From the NCBI RefSeq assembly GCF_001598375.1, contig NZ_BCYV01000003.1, positions 146,132 to 210,131 on the forward strand: DNA of 64,000 bases, written 5' to 3'. Of the stretch, positions 7,519 to 15,884 are shown piece after piece. Within the stretch, counting starts at the first letter, position 1; every line of letters starts with the position of its first letter. A program made the position numbers and the translations under genes. Source of the stretch: Novosphingobium capsulatum NBRC 12533 (lineage in GTDB: Bacteria; Pseudomonadota; Alphaproteobacteria; Sphingomonadales; Sphingomonadaceae). Under the pieces are notes generated by a model, which saw only the letters and a program-made list of their open reading frames with translations, did no database searches and was not told where the DNA came from.

Positions 7519-9129
7519 ATGAGCAACCGCTACGACGCCCTGATCATCGGCGGCGGCCACAACGGCCTGGTCTGTGCATTCTACCTCGCCAAGGCCGGCA
7601 TGAAAGTGCGCGTGCTGGAACGCCGCGACATCGTTGGCGGCGCCTGCGTGACCGAGGAATTTCATCCCGGCTTCCGCAATTCCACCGCCAGCTACACCGT
7701 CAGCCTGCTGCGCCCGCAGGTGATTGCCGACATGAAGCTGGCCGATCATGGCTATCGCGTGCTCGAACGCCAGATCAGCAACTTCTTCCCGTTTGCCGAT
7801 ACCTATCTCAAGCTGGGTGGCGGCGCGGAGCGTACGCAGGCCGAATTTGCGCGCTTTTCGCAAAAGGATGCGGCGGCCTACCCGCACTATGACGCCGCGC
7901 TGGAAAAGGTCGCACAGGTGCTGCGCGATCTCTCGCTGCAATGCCCTCCCAACGTGGGTGGCGGGCTGCATGCCTTGGCCGCCGCTGCCAAGCAGGGCTG
8001 GCCGCTGGCCAAGATGGACGTGGTGGCGCAGCGCGACCTGCTCAACATCTTCACCCGTTCCGCGCGCGATTTCCTCGATAGCTGGTTTGAGGATGACCAC
8101 GTCAAGTCCGCCTTCGGATTCGATGCCGTGGTCGGCAATTTTGCCGGCGTGTCCACGCCCGGCTCGGCCTATGTCCTGCTCCACCACGTGTTTGGCGAGG
8201 TTAACGGCAAGCTGGGCGCCTGGGGCCACGCGGTCGGCGGCATGGGCGCGATTACCCAGGCCATGGCCAAGGCCTGCGCGCTCGCCGGGGTGGAAATCAG
8301 CCTGGAAAGCCCGGTCGACAAGGTTCTGATCAACAACGGCAAGGCCGCCGGGGTCAAGCTGGCGGGCGGCGAGGAGCTTTATGCCCCGATCGTGGCCGCC
8401 AACGTCGGCCCCGCGCTGCTCTATCGCCAGTTGGTCGATCGCAGCGACCTGGCGCCCGATTTTGCCCGCGCCATGGACGGGTACAAGACCGGCTCGGGCA
8501 CGTTCCGCATGAACGTGGCGCTGTCGGAACTGCCCGATTTCACCGTGCTGCCGGGCAAGCAGCAGGCCGAACACCACACCGCCGGCATCATCATCGCGCC
8601 GGGCATGGACTATATGGACCAGGCCTATGACGATGCGCGCGTGCATGGCTGGTCGAAAAAGCCGATCGTCGAAATCAAGATCCCCAGCACGGTGGACAAG
8701 ACCTTGGCGCCCGAAGGGGCCCATGTCGCCAGCCTGTTCTGCCAGCAGTTCAGCCCGCAGCTGCCCGATGGCCGCAGCTGGGACGATGTGCGCGAGGATG
8801 TGGCCGACCACGTGATCAACACGATCACCGAACACGCGCCCAACTTCAAGAACGCGGTGATCGCCCGCCAGATTCACTCGCCGCTCGACCTGGAACGCAA
8901 GTTCGGCCTGATCGGCGGCGATATCTTCCACGGCCGCATGAGCCTGGAACAGCTGTGGGCCGCGCGCCCGGTGCTGGGCCACGGCGATTATCGCGCCCCG
9001 ATCAAGGGCCTCTACATGTGCGGATCGGGCACGCACCCGGGCGGCGGCGTGACCGGCGCACCGGGCCACAATGCTGCGGCCGAAATCATCCGCGACCGCT
9101 CGCTGCTGTGGAAAATGCTGCACCGGTAA
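7519..9129 (+). CDS. Phytoene-desaturase-like NAD(P)/FAD oxidoreductase
   Basis: Flavin amine-oxidase / phytoene desaturase (CrtI-PYROXD2-like) family protein of 536 residues. The N-terminal dinucleotide fold reads ALIIGGGHNGLVCAFYLAKAG, with an acidic strand end VLERR and the GGACVTEEF segment. The C-terminal FAD motif reads YMCGSGTHPGGGVTGAPG, typical of this family. GAAGGAA precedes the ATG. There is no carotenoid gene nearby, so carotenoid synthesis is unlikely. Pairing with a TetR-controlled Rieske oxygenase suggests that the two act on one catabolic substrate, which is inference. Confidence 0.82.
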   Translation: MSNRYDALIIGGGHNGLVCAFYLAKAGMKVRVLERRDIVGGACVTEEFHPGFRNSTASYTVSLLRPQVIADMKLADHGYRVLERQISNFFPFADTYLKLGGGAERTQAEFARFSQKDAAAYPHYDAALEKVAQVLRDLSLQCPPNVGGGLHALAAAAKQGWPLAKMDVVAQRDLLNIFTRSARDFLDSWFEDDHVKSAFGFDAVVGNFAGVSTPGSAYVLLHHVFGEVNGKLGAWGHAVGGMGAITQAMAKACALAGVEISLESPVDKVLINNGKAAGVKLAGGEELYAPIVAANVGPALLYRQLVDRSDLAPDFARAMDGYKTGSGTFRMNVALSELPDFTVLPGKQQAEHHTAGIIIAPGMDYMDQAYDDARVHGWSKKPIVEIKIPSTVDKTLAPEGAHVASLFCQQFSPQLPDGRSWDDVREDVADHVINTITEHAPNFKNAVIARQIHSPLDLERKFGLIGGDIFHGRMSLEQLWAARPVLGHGDYRAPIKGLYMCGSGTHPGGGVTGAPGHNAAAEIIRDRSLLWKMLHR

Positions 9130-9141
9130 GCGCGCAACAAA

Positions 9142-9181
9142 AAGGCCCCCTCCTCTTCAGAGGAGGGGGTTGGGGGTGGTG
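9142..9181 (+). repeat. Repeat family A (single copy)
   Basis: CCCCCTCCTCTTCAGAGGAG core followed by GGGGTTGGGGGTGGTG, 15 bases after the flavoprotein stop and in the same orientation to the upstream gene as the copy at 5207. Confidence 0.85.
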
Positions 9182-9208
9182 AGATGTCTCGCGCAAATCA
9201 TTGAAAAG

Positions 9209-9238
9209 TAGGACCCCTCATCAAGCCCCGGCTGACGC
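9209..9238. repeat. Degenerate repeat family B unit overlapping the permease 3' end
   Basis: GGACCCCTCATCAAGCCCCG followed by GCTGACG is a diverged version of the family B unit. It supplies the stop codon and last residues of the permease. Confidence 0.5.
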
Positions 9239-10522
9239 CATCTTACCCTTCCGCCACCGCACCGCCAGGTAGACCGGCAGCCCCAGCGCAACCAGCACCA
9301 GGCCATAGGCAATCGCTTCCAGCCCCAGGCCCCACAGCGCCCAGACGTTGAACGCTGCGGCCAGCACGGCCAGCACTACCACCCAGGGTTCATCGCGCAG
9401 CAGGCGCATCGCCGAGGCCATTGTGGCGATATAGGTCAGCATGCCCGCCGCCAGGCTGATCGAGGCGATGAAGGTGAACAGGTTGCCCATGTCACGGCCA
9501 TAGTTGAGCAGCGTGATCACCGTCAGCAGGCCCGACGACACCAGATGCGCGTTGATCGGCGTCCCGGCCTTGGTTTCCTTGCCGAACCAGGCGGGAAACA
9601 GCCCGTCGCGCGCCATCGCCCAGGGCACTTCGCCCTGGACCAGGATAAAGCCGTTGAGCGTGCCGAACGCGCTGATCGCGGCAAAGATCGCCACCACGCC
9701 CGAAATATCGCCGCCCAGCCGCTGGCCCAGGAATTCTGCCACCGGCGAAGGGGAGGCAGCCGCCGCGCCCTGTGGCATATAGGCCTGGAATGCCAGTGCG
9801 ATGCCCAGGTACACCGCGCCGGCCAGCGCCACGCCCCACAAGGTGGCGCGCGGCACCACGCTGCCGGCGTTCTCCACCTTGTCCGATGGCACGGTGGCCG
9901 ATTCCAGCCCGAGAAATCCCCAGAAGGTGAGGCCCGCCGCACTGGCGATAAGCGTGGGGGATAGCGGCACGGGCGGCTGCGCCACATGCGGCGTGCCGGT
10001 GGCGAACAACCATAGCGCCAGGCCGATCAGCCCGACCAGCGGCACGAGCTTGAGCACCGTGGTGATCACCTGCACATCGCCAGCGCCGCGCACGCCGCGA
10101 ATATTGACCGCCGTCAGCAGCCATACCGCGCCCACTGCGACGGCCGCCGGCGCGCCGGGGGTGTGGCTCAACCACGGCACCAGCAGGCTGAGGTTCGACA
10201 CAACGGCCACGGCCACCGCGCCATTGCCCGCCCACAGCATCGTCCAATAGGCCCAGGCTGCGGCAAAACCCGCGCCCGGCCCGAATTGCTGCATGACATA
10301 GGCAAACGGGCCGCCCGGCAGCGGCTGGCGTGCAGAAAGGCGGGCAAAGACCGTGGCCATGCACAGCGATCCGCCGATCGTCACCATCCATCCAGCCAGC
10401 TGGTTGGCGCCCAGCGGGGCCAGCGTTGCCGGCAGCAGGTAAATCCCCGAACCAATCAGGTTGCCCACCACCAGGGCCAGCGTCATCCAGAAACCAAGAC
10501 CACGTTTTGCTTTCTCGTTCAC
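9221..10522 (-). CDS. APC superfamily amino acid permease
   Basis: Inner membrane transporter of 433 residues with about 12 hydrophobic segments. The first helix carries the APC substrate motif GNLIGSGIYLLP, and FWGFLGLES matches the helix 6 binding region; the family resembles the AdiC / PotE antiporters. A GTG start at 10522 is chosen because GGAGGA lies just upstream of it; an earlier TTG would put that site inside the gene. The last codons (ASAGA, stop) lie in a degenerate repeat B unit at 9209-9238, so the C-terminus may have been altered by repeat insertion. The substrate is unknown. Confidence 0.85.
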   Translation of the reverse strand: MNEKAKRGLGFWMTLALVVGNLIGSGIYLLPATLAPLGANQLAGWMVTIGGSLCMATVFARLSARQPLPGGPFAYVMQQFGPGAGFAAAWAYWTMLWAGNGAVAVAVVSNLSLLVPWLSHTPGAPAAVAVGAVWLLTAVNIRGVRGAGDVQVITTVLKLVPLVGLIGLALWLFATGTPHVAQPPVPLSPTLIASAAGLTFWGFLGLESATVPSDKVENAGSVVPRATLWGVALAGAVYLGIALAFQAYMPQGAAAASPSPVAEFLGQRLGGDISGVVAIFAAISAFGTLNGFILVQGEVPWAMARDGLFPAWFGKETKAGTPINAHLVSSGLLTVITLLNYGRDMGNLFTFIASISLAAGMLTYIATMASAMRLLRDEPWVVVLAVLAAAFNVWALWGLGLEAIAYGLVLVALGLPVYLAVRWRKGKMASAGA

Positions 10523-10603
10523 GCCGTAAAATCCTCCGGGGTCTGGTAGCAACAGAGACTAACGCTTGATCGCGCGGCGTCACCATGTTTGTTGTGCGGT
10601 CTG

Positions 10604-12205
10604 ATGAGCACCGTGACCCTGGCCCCGCGCCCCGCCTATGATCCGCGCCTTGTCGCTGCCGCCGCAGCGATGAACGCCAATGACCTGCCCCGGGCAGAAC
10701 CGCTGCTGCGCGCGCTGCTCAAGGATGATCCATTCGATGTGCGCGCAATCCGGCTGTTTGCCGAACTGGCTGGTCGCATCGGCCGCTATGCCGATGCGGA
10801 AAATCTGCTGCGCCGCGCGATCGAGCTGGACCCGGCGTTCACCCCGGCGCGCGCCAACCTGGCGCTGGTGCTCTATCGCACCAACCGCGCGGCAGAGGCG
10901 CTGGATCAGCTGGCGCAAGTGACGCAGGAAGATCCGGAAAACCTCGGCCATGCCAATCTCGCTGCCGCCGCCAATGGCCGCATCGGCGCGTTCGATGCCG
11001 CGCTCGCGCTCTACGAACGCGTGCTGGCCGAAGCGCCCGACCAGCCGCGCGTGTGGATGAGCTATGGCCACATGCTCAAGACCGTTGGCCGCCAGGCCGA
11101 TGGCATCGCCGCCTATCGCCGTGCCCTGGCGCTGATGCCGGGGCTGGGGGAGGCGTGGTGGAGCTTGGCCAATCTCAAGACCGTGCGGTTTGATGACGCT
11201 GATATTGCCGCGATGCAGCAGGCGCTCGCCGATCCCGCGCTCGATGCCGAAGATCGCTGGCACCTCGATTTCGCGCTGGGCAAGGCGTTCGAAGATCGCA
11301 AGCAGGCGGCCGATGCCTTTGCCCACTATGCTGCGGGCAATGCGCTGCGCCGCCGCCGCATTCCCTACAAGGCCGATGAAACCACCGCGACCGTCGATGC
11401 GATGATCGCCACGGCCACGCCAGACCTGTTTGCCGCGCGCGCCGGGGCCGGGTGCGATGCGCCCGATCCGATCTTCATCCTGGGCATGCCGCGCGCCGGC
11501 TCTACCCTGGTCGAACAGATCCTGGCCAGCCACAGCCAGGTCGAGGGCACCAGCGAATTGCCCGATATCGCGCAGCTGGCGCGCAAGGTGCCCGATTATC
11601 CTGCCGGGCTTGCCGCGCTGGCGCCCGAAGAGCTGCGCGCGATGGGCGAAAGCTATCTGCACACCACGCGCATCCAGCGCCACACCGACCGGCCCCTGTT
11701 CATCGACAAGATGCCCAACAACTGGGTGCATGTGCCGTTGATCCGCCTGATCCTGCCGCGCGCGCGGATCATCGATGCGCGCCGCCATCCGCTCGGTTGC
11801 TGCTTTTCCAACTTCAAGCAGCATTTCGCGCGGGGGCAGGGCTTCTCGTACGATCTGGCGGACATGGGCCGCTATTACGCCGATTACGTGCGGCTCATGG
11901 CCCATGTCGATGCGGTGCAGCCCGGCGCGGTGCACCGCGTGATCTATGAACGCATGGTCGATGATACCGAGGCGCAGGTGCGCGCGCTGCTCGATGCCTG
12001 CGACCTGCCGTTCGAGCCGGCGTGCCTGGCCTTCTACCAGACCGAGCGCGCCGTGCGCACCGCCAGTTCCGAACAGGTGCGACAGCCGATTTTCCGCGAA
12101 GGCACCCAGGCCTGGCAGCCGTTCGAGCCGTGGCTCGATCCGCTGAAAGCGGCGCTGGGACCGGTGCTCGATGCCTATCCTGACGCACCGCAAACTTATG
12201 TCTGA
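10604..12205 (+). CDS. TPR-repeat sulfotransferase family protein
   Basis: The N-terminal half (about residues 15-230) is a series of tetratricopeptide repeats (DLPRAEPLLRALLKDDP, RYADAENLLRRAIELDP). The C-terminal half is a PAPS-type sulfotransferase fold with the 5'-phosphosulfate loop FILGMPRAGSTLVEQIL and the partner motif ARIIDARRHPLGCCFSNF. The protein has 533 residues and no signal peptide. The ATG at 10604 is chosen over an upstream TTG. In sphingomonads such genes often precede a TonB receptor, as here, where a receptor gene starts 128 bases downstream. The acceptor molecule is unknown. Confidence 0.83.
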   Translation: MSTVTLAPRPAYDPRLVAAAAAMNANDLPRAEPLLRALLKDDPFDVRAIRLFAELAGRIGRYADAENLLRRAIELDPAFTPARANLALVLYRTNRAAEALDQLAQVTQEDPENLGHANLAAAANGRIGAFDAALALYERVLAEAPDQPRVWMSYGHMLKTVGRQADGIAAYRRALALMPGLGEAWWSLANLKTVRFDDADIAAMQQALADPALDAEDRWHLDFALGKAFEDRKQAADAFAHYAAGNALRRRRIPYKADETTATVDAMIATATPDLFAARAGAGCDAPDPIFILGMPRAGSTLVEQILASHSQVEGTSELPDIAQLARKVPDYPAGLAALAPEELRAMGESYLHTTRIQRHTDRPLFIDKMPNNWVHVPLIRLILPRARIIDARRHPLGCCFSNFKQHFARGQGFSYDLADMGRYYADYVRLMAHVDAVQPGAVHRVIYERMVDDTEAQVRALLDACDLPFEPACLAFYQTERAVRTASSEQVRQPIFREGTQAWQPFEPWLDPLKAALGPVLDAYPDAPQTYV

Positions 12206-12333
12206 AACCGGCAATGCGTTGCAAAACTGCCACGGTCATCTGTGATCGATTGGTGGAGTTTGTAACCGCTTGACGCACGATCGTGTCGCAGCGCACACCC
12301 AACGCACAAGAATTGCAACAGGGTGGGTTAAGC

Positions 12334-14880
12334 ATGCGTATTGCCACGGCGGGTCTCCCGCGTTTTCTGCTGATGACCAGCACCGCGCTCCTGGCTCCGG
12401 CCAGCATCGCGATGGCGCAGGATGCCGCGCCCCAGGCATCGGCCGATCAAGGCGGTGGCAACGTCATCATCGTGACCGCGCAAAAGCGTTCGGAAAACCT
12501 GCAGAACGTGCCGATTTCGATCCAGGCGCTCGGCACGCAAAAGCTTGACCAGCTCAACGTCTCGAACTTCAACGGCTATACCCAGCAGCTGCCGACTGTC
12601 GTCGCGCAAAGCTCGGGCACACCGGGCACCAACATCATCTACATGCGCGGCGTTGCCTCGGGCGGGGATGGCAACCACTCGGGCTCGCTGCCCTCGGTCG
12701 GCGTCTATCTCGATGAGCAGCCGGTCACCACGATCGGCGGCAACCTTGACGTGCATGTCTACGATATCGCCCGCATCGAAAGCCTCGCCGGCCCGCAGGG
12801 CACGCTCTATGGCGCTTCGTCGGAAGCCGGCACGATCCGCATCATCACCAACAAGCCCGATACCTCGGGCTATTACGGCCGCATGGATGTGGAACTGAAC
12901 AAGGTCCACAAGGGCGGCACCGGCGGCAAGGTGGAAGGGATGGTCAACATCCCGCTGTCGCAGAAGGCGGCGCTGCGCATCGTCGGCTTCTACGAAAAGG
13001 ATGCCGGCTATATCGACAACGTGCCCGGCACGCGCAGCTTCCTGCCGCAGCCCGGCGGCATCACCATCAACAACAACCAGTTCGTCAAGAAGAACTACAA
13101 CGACACCGAGATTTCGGGCGGCCGCGCCCTGCTCAAGGTCGATCTTGACGACAACTGGACCGTGACGCCCGGGATCATGTACCAGGACACGCGCAGCCAT
13201 GGTTCCTATGGCTATGATACCTCGCTGGGCGATCTTCAGGTGCAGCATTTCCTGCCCGAATACCGCCGCGATATCTTTGCCCAGGCCTCGCTTACCATCG
13301 AAGGCAAGATCGGCAGCTGGGATCTTACCTATGCCGGTGCCTATCTCGATCGCAAGACCTTCTCGTCCAGCGACTACACCGACTACGCCGAAGCCTATGA
13401 CTCGCTCTATTCCGGCGTCGGCGGCCTAGCCGGCTATTTCTATTACAAGGACAATGCCGGCAACCAGATCAAGCCGATCCAGCAGGTGATTGGCCAGGAT
13501 CACTTCAAGAAGATGAGCCAGGAACTGCGCATTGCCTCGCCCAGCAGCGAGCCGCTGCGGTTCGTGGGCGGCCTGTTCTATCAGCGCCAGTCGAACCTGA
13601 TCCACCAGGATTACCAGGTCGCCGGTCTGGCAGACCTGCTCTCGGTCAATGGCAAGCCCGGCACGCTGTGGCTGACGCAGCAGCATCGCGTGGACAAGGA
13701 CTATGCCGCGTTCGGGGAAGTCAGCTACGACATTCTGCCCAACCTGACGGCAACGGCCGGCGGCCGTTATTTCAAGTATGACAACTCGCTGATCGGCTTC
13801 TTCGGTTTCGGCCGCAATCCGGCGTTCTACCAGGGTGCTGACGGCAATCCGCCGCCCAACGCTGCCGGCTCCACCCGCACTGGCGTGGCGGGCTGCTACA
13901 CGTCCGATGGTCTCACCCTGCGCAATGCGCAGCTGGCGGGCGAAACCAACATCACCCTGCTGCCGCCCGCCGTGGGTGACAGCCCGTGCACCAACCTGGG
14001 TGATTACGTGAACGGCTCGGTCGTGCCCAAGCGCGCCAAGGGCGATGGCGGCACCTACCGCTTTAACCTGACGTGGAAGCCCAATCGCGACATCACCGCC
14101 TATGCCACGGTTTCGCGCGGGTTCCGCCCGGGCGGCATCAACCGCCGCGCCGACGTGGCAGCCTACAAGCCCGATTACCTGACCAACTTCGAGCTGGGCC
14201 TCAAGACCACGCTGTTCGATGGCCTGCTGCGCTTCAACGTGGCGGTCTATCAGCAGAACTGGAAGAACTTCCAGTTCTCGTACCTTGGCGCCAACAGCTT
14301 CACTGAAATCCACAACGGCCCCGATGCCCGCATTCGCGGCGTGGAATTCGATGCTAACGTGGTCAAGGGCGGCTTCTCGTTCAACTTCGGCGGTGCTTAC
14401 ACCGACGCCAAGATGCGCAAGAACCTGTGCGCGATCGATGACCCCACCTACACCTGCACCGGCGATGGCAACATGATTGCTGCCCCGGCTGGCACGCGCC
14501 TGCCGATCACCCCGCAGTGGAAGCTGGCCAGCACGGCGCGCTACAGCGTTCCGGTCGGTGCAGCCAAGGTCTATGGCCAGATCAACGCCACCTATCAAAG
14601 CTCGGCCGCGTCCGATCTGCGCACGGCGGTGATCCAGGCTGGCACAGGCAAAACCATCAATCCTGCGCAGCTGCTTGGCCGCCTCGATGCGTTCACGCAG
14701 TTCAACCTGGCCATCGGCAGCGAGTGGGACAAGTACTCGCTCGAACTGTTCGCGACCAACGTGTTCGACGAACGCGGCCAGCTGTCACGCTATGTCGCCT
14801 GCGGTTCGTGCTACAACCGCGTCTACATCGTGCCGAACCAGCCGCGCACGATCGGCATCCGCGCCGGCGCGAAGTTCTAA
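12334..14880 (+). CDS. TonB-dependent receptor
   Basis: Outer membrane receptor of 848 residues. The signal peptide is about residues 1-28 (ending IAMAQDAAP), followed by the TonB-box-like IIVTAQKR, a plug with GPQGTLYGASSEAGTIRIIT, and a beta-barrel ending in the aromatic terminus GIRAGAKF. The motif set (AQKRSENLQNVPISIQAL, NVFDERGQLSR) is that of the large sphingomonad receptor group tied to aromatic, sugar or siderophore uptake. The start at 12334 is set by the signal peptide; an earlier GTG at 12283 is possible but adds a non-signal leader. The cargo is not deducible. Confidence 0.9.
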   Translation: MRIATAGLPRFLLMTSTALLAPASIAMAQDAAPQASADQGGGNVIIVTAQKRSENLQNVPISIQALGTQKLDQLNVSNFNGYTQQLPTVVAQSSGTPGTNIIYMRGVASGGDGNHSGSLPSVGVYLDEQPVTTIGGNLDVHVYDIARIESLAGPQGTLYGASSEAGTIRIITNKPDTSGYYGRMDVELNKVHKGGTGGKVEGMVNIPLSQKAALRIVGFYEKDAGYIDNVPGTRSFLPQPGGITINNNQFVKKNYNDTEISGGRALLKVDLDDNWTVTPGIMYQDTRSHGSYGYDTSLGDLQVQHFLPEYRRDIFAQASLTIEGKIGSWDLTYAGAYLDRKTFSSSDYTDYAEAYDSLYSGVGGLAGYFYYKDNAGNQIKPIQQVIGQDHFKKMSQELRIASPSSEPLRFVGGLFYQRQSNLIHQDYQVAGLADLLSVNGKPGTLWLTQQHRVDKDYAAFGEVSYDILPNLTATAGGRYFKYDNSLIGFFGFGRNPAFYQGADGNPPPNAAGSTRTGVAGCYTSDGLTLRNAQLAGETNITLLPPAVGDSPCTNLGDYVNGSVVPKRAKGDGGTYRFNLTWKPNRDITAYATVSRGFRPGGINRRADVAAYKPDYLTNFELGLKTTLFDGLLRFNVAVYQQNWKNFQFSYLGANSFTEIHNGPDARIRGVEFDANVVKGGFSFNFGGAYTDAKMRKNLCAIDDPTYTCTGDGNMIAAPAGTRLPITPQWKLASTARYSVPVGAAKVYGQINATYQSSAASDLRTAVIQAGTGKTINPAQLLGRLDAFTQFNLAIGSEWDKYSLELFATNVFDERGQLSRYVACGSCYNRVYIVPNQPRTIGIRAGAKF

Positions 14881-14893
14881 GCCAAGCCCCGCA

Positions 14894-14938
14894 AAAAGCC
14901 CCCTCCTCTTCGCAAGGAGGGGGTTTGGGGGTGGTGCG
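14894..14938 (+). repeat. Repeat family A (variant copy)
   Basis: CCCCCTCCTCTTCGCAAGGAG with GGGGTTTGGGGGTGGTG, a loop variant of family A, 15 bases after the receptor stop. Confidence 0.8.
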
Positions 14939-14963
14939 AAGCCTTGCACAGCGGTGCCGGGCG

Positions 14964-14992
14964 GCTTCGACAAGCTCAGCCCGAACGGAAGC
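14964..14992. repeat. Repeat family D
   Basis: CTTCGACAAGCTCAGCCCGA with ACGG, a short dispersed element also present at 44.7 and 46.5 kb. The same wording is common in other alphaproteobacterial intergenic regions. Confidence 0.7.
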
Positions 14993-15040
14993 GTGATCAG
15001 ATAATCCGCCCCCGCTCACCGGCGGCAAAGCCCCCGACCA

Positions 15041-15712
15041 TCACGGCTTGTCCAGCACATATCCCAATGCGCGCACGGTGCGCAGCGGATAGCCCGCGCC
15101 GGCATCGCGCAGCGCCCGGCGCAGGCGGCTGACCCAGGCATCCACGGTGCGCTCGTCGATCGGTTGGCCCTGCTTGCCCAGCGCGGCGATCAGCTGCTGG
15201 CGCGAAAACACCTGGCCCGGCTGCTCCATCAGATAGCGCAACAGGCGCAGTTCATTGGGCATCAGGGCAATCGCCTTGTCCTTCCACCGCGCCTGCAGGG
15301 CTGTCAGGTCCAGGCTCAGCTCGCCCAGGCGCAGCGTGCGGGCCACGGCCTCGCGTTCGGGCAACTGCACCGACAGCACGCGATCCAGCACGGTGCCGCG
15401 GTCGATCGGGCCGAGGATATAGTCATCCGCCCCGGCACGTAGCGCGCGGCGCTTGGCCTCGGCGTCATCATCTTCCAACACCATGGTCACATGCGCCGCT
15501 TCGGTCTGCATGTCGGCGCGCAAGCGGCGGCACAGTTCCAGGCCGGAAAGCTCGGGCAGCAGCCAGTCGACGAACGCCCAGGGCCGCCCGTCGAGCAGGG
15601 GCAGGGGCCCCGAGCCATGCCAGGGGTGAAACACCACCTTGAGATCGCCGTGTGCAAAGGGGTCAAGGCCGCCGTCCAGCGGGTTGGTCAGCAGAATGTC
15701 GATCTGGCGCAT
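15041..15712 (-). CDS. OmpR/PhoB-type response regulator with an atypical receiver domain
   Basis: DNA-binding regulator of 223 residues with a receiver-like N-terminus (about 1-120) and an OmpR-type winged helix (about 130-223: LMPNELRLLRYLMEQPGQVFSR, VDAWVSRLRRALRDAG, VRALGYVLDK). The phosphoryl Asp appears kept in FVDWLLPELSG. However, the acidic pair expected after the first strand is replaced (ILLTNPLDG), the Thr/Ser position reads Leu in VTMVLEDD, and the conserved Lys is Gly in YILGPID. Control by phosphorylation is therefore doubtful. No histidine kinase is adjacent. TGTGACG direct repeats upstream may be its own binding site. Confidence 0.85.
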   Translation of the reverse strand: MRQIDILLTNPLDGGLDPFAHGDLKVVFHPWHGSGPLPLLDGRPWAFVDWLLPELSGLELCRRLRADMQTEAAHVTMVLEDDDAEAKRRALRAGADDYILGPIDRGTVLDRVLSVQLPEREAVARTLRLGELSLDLTALQARWKDKAIALMPNELRLLRYLMEQPGQVFSRQQLIAALGKQGQPIDERTVDAWVSRLRRALRDAGAGYPLRTVRALGYVLDKP

Positions 15713-15759
15713 GGGCCTGCCTGTTGGGGGGAAACAACAGTGGCCTTGTGTCTATGGTA

Positions 15760-15797
15760 TGTGACGGCCTTGTGACGATAGGCGGCGATCTGTCACA
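15760..15797. promoter_or_regulatory. TGTGACG direct repeats upstream of the response regulator
   Basis: TGTGACG occurs at 15760-15766 and again at 15771-15777, an 11-base period as in OmpR/PhoB-family sites. A related inverted unit TGTCACA lies at 15791-15797. The block is about 50-85 bases upstream of the regulator start and may be an autoregulatory site. Confidence 0.4.
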
Positions 15798-15884
15798 TTC
15801 CGGGGAAAATTCGTGTCGCGATGGTCATGTTTGTCCGGCGCGGGGTGGCGGAGAGAGGCCAGCCACCCCGCGTCGGAACCTCGG

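Noticed and set aside
7519..9129. Carotenoid biosynthesis gene (crtI)
   Set aside because: Motifs are of the broad phytoene-desaturase-like family, but no crtB, crtE or crtY neighbour exists, and the gene follows a Rieske oxygenase.
15840..15871. Intrinsic terminator for pobA
   Set aside because: The GGGGTGGC / GCCACCCC stem is real, but no T-run follows on the minus strand. It is mentioned under pobA and not listed as a terminator.
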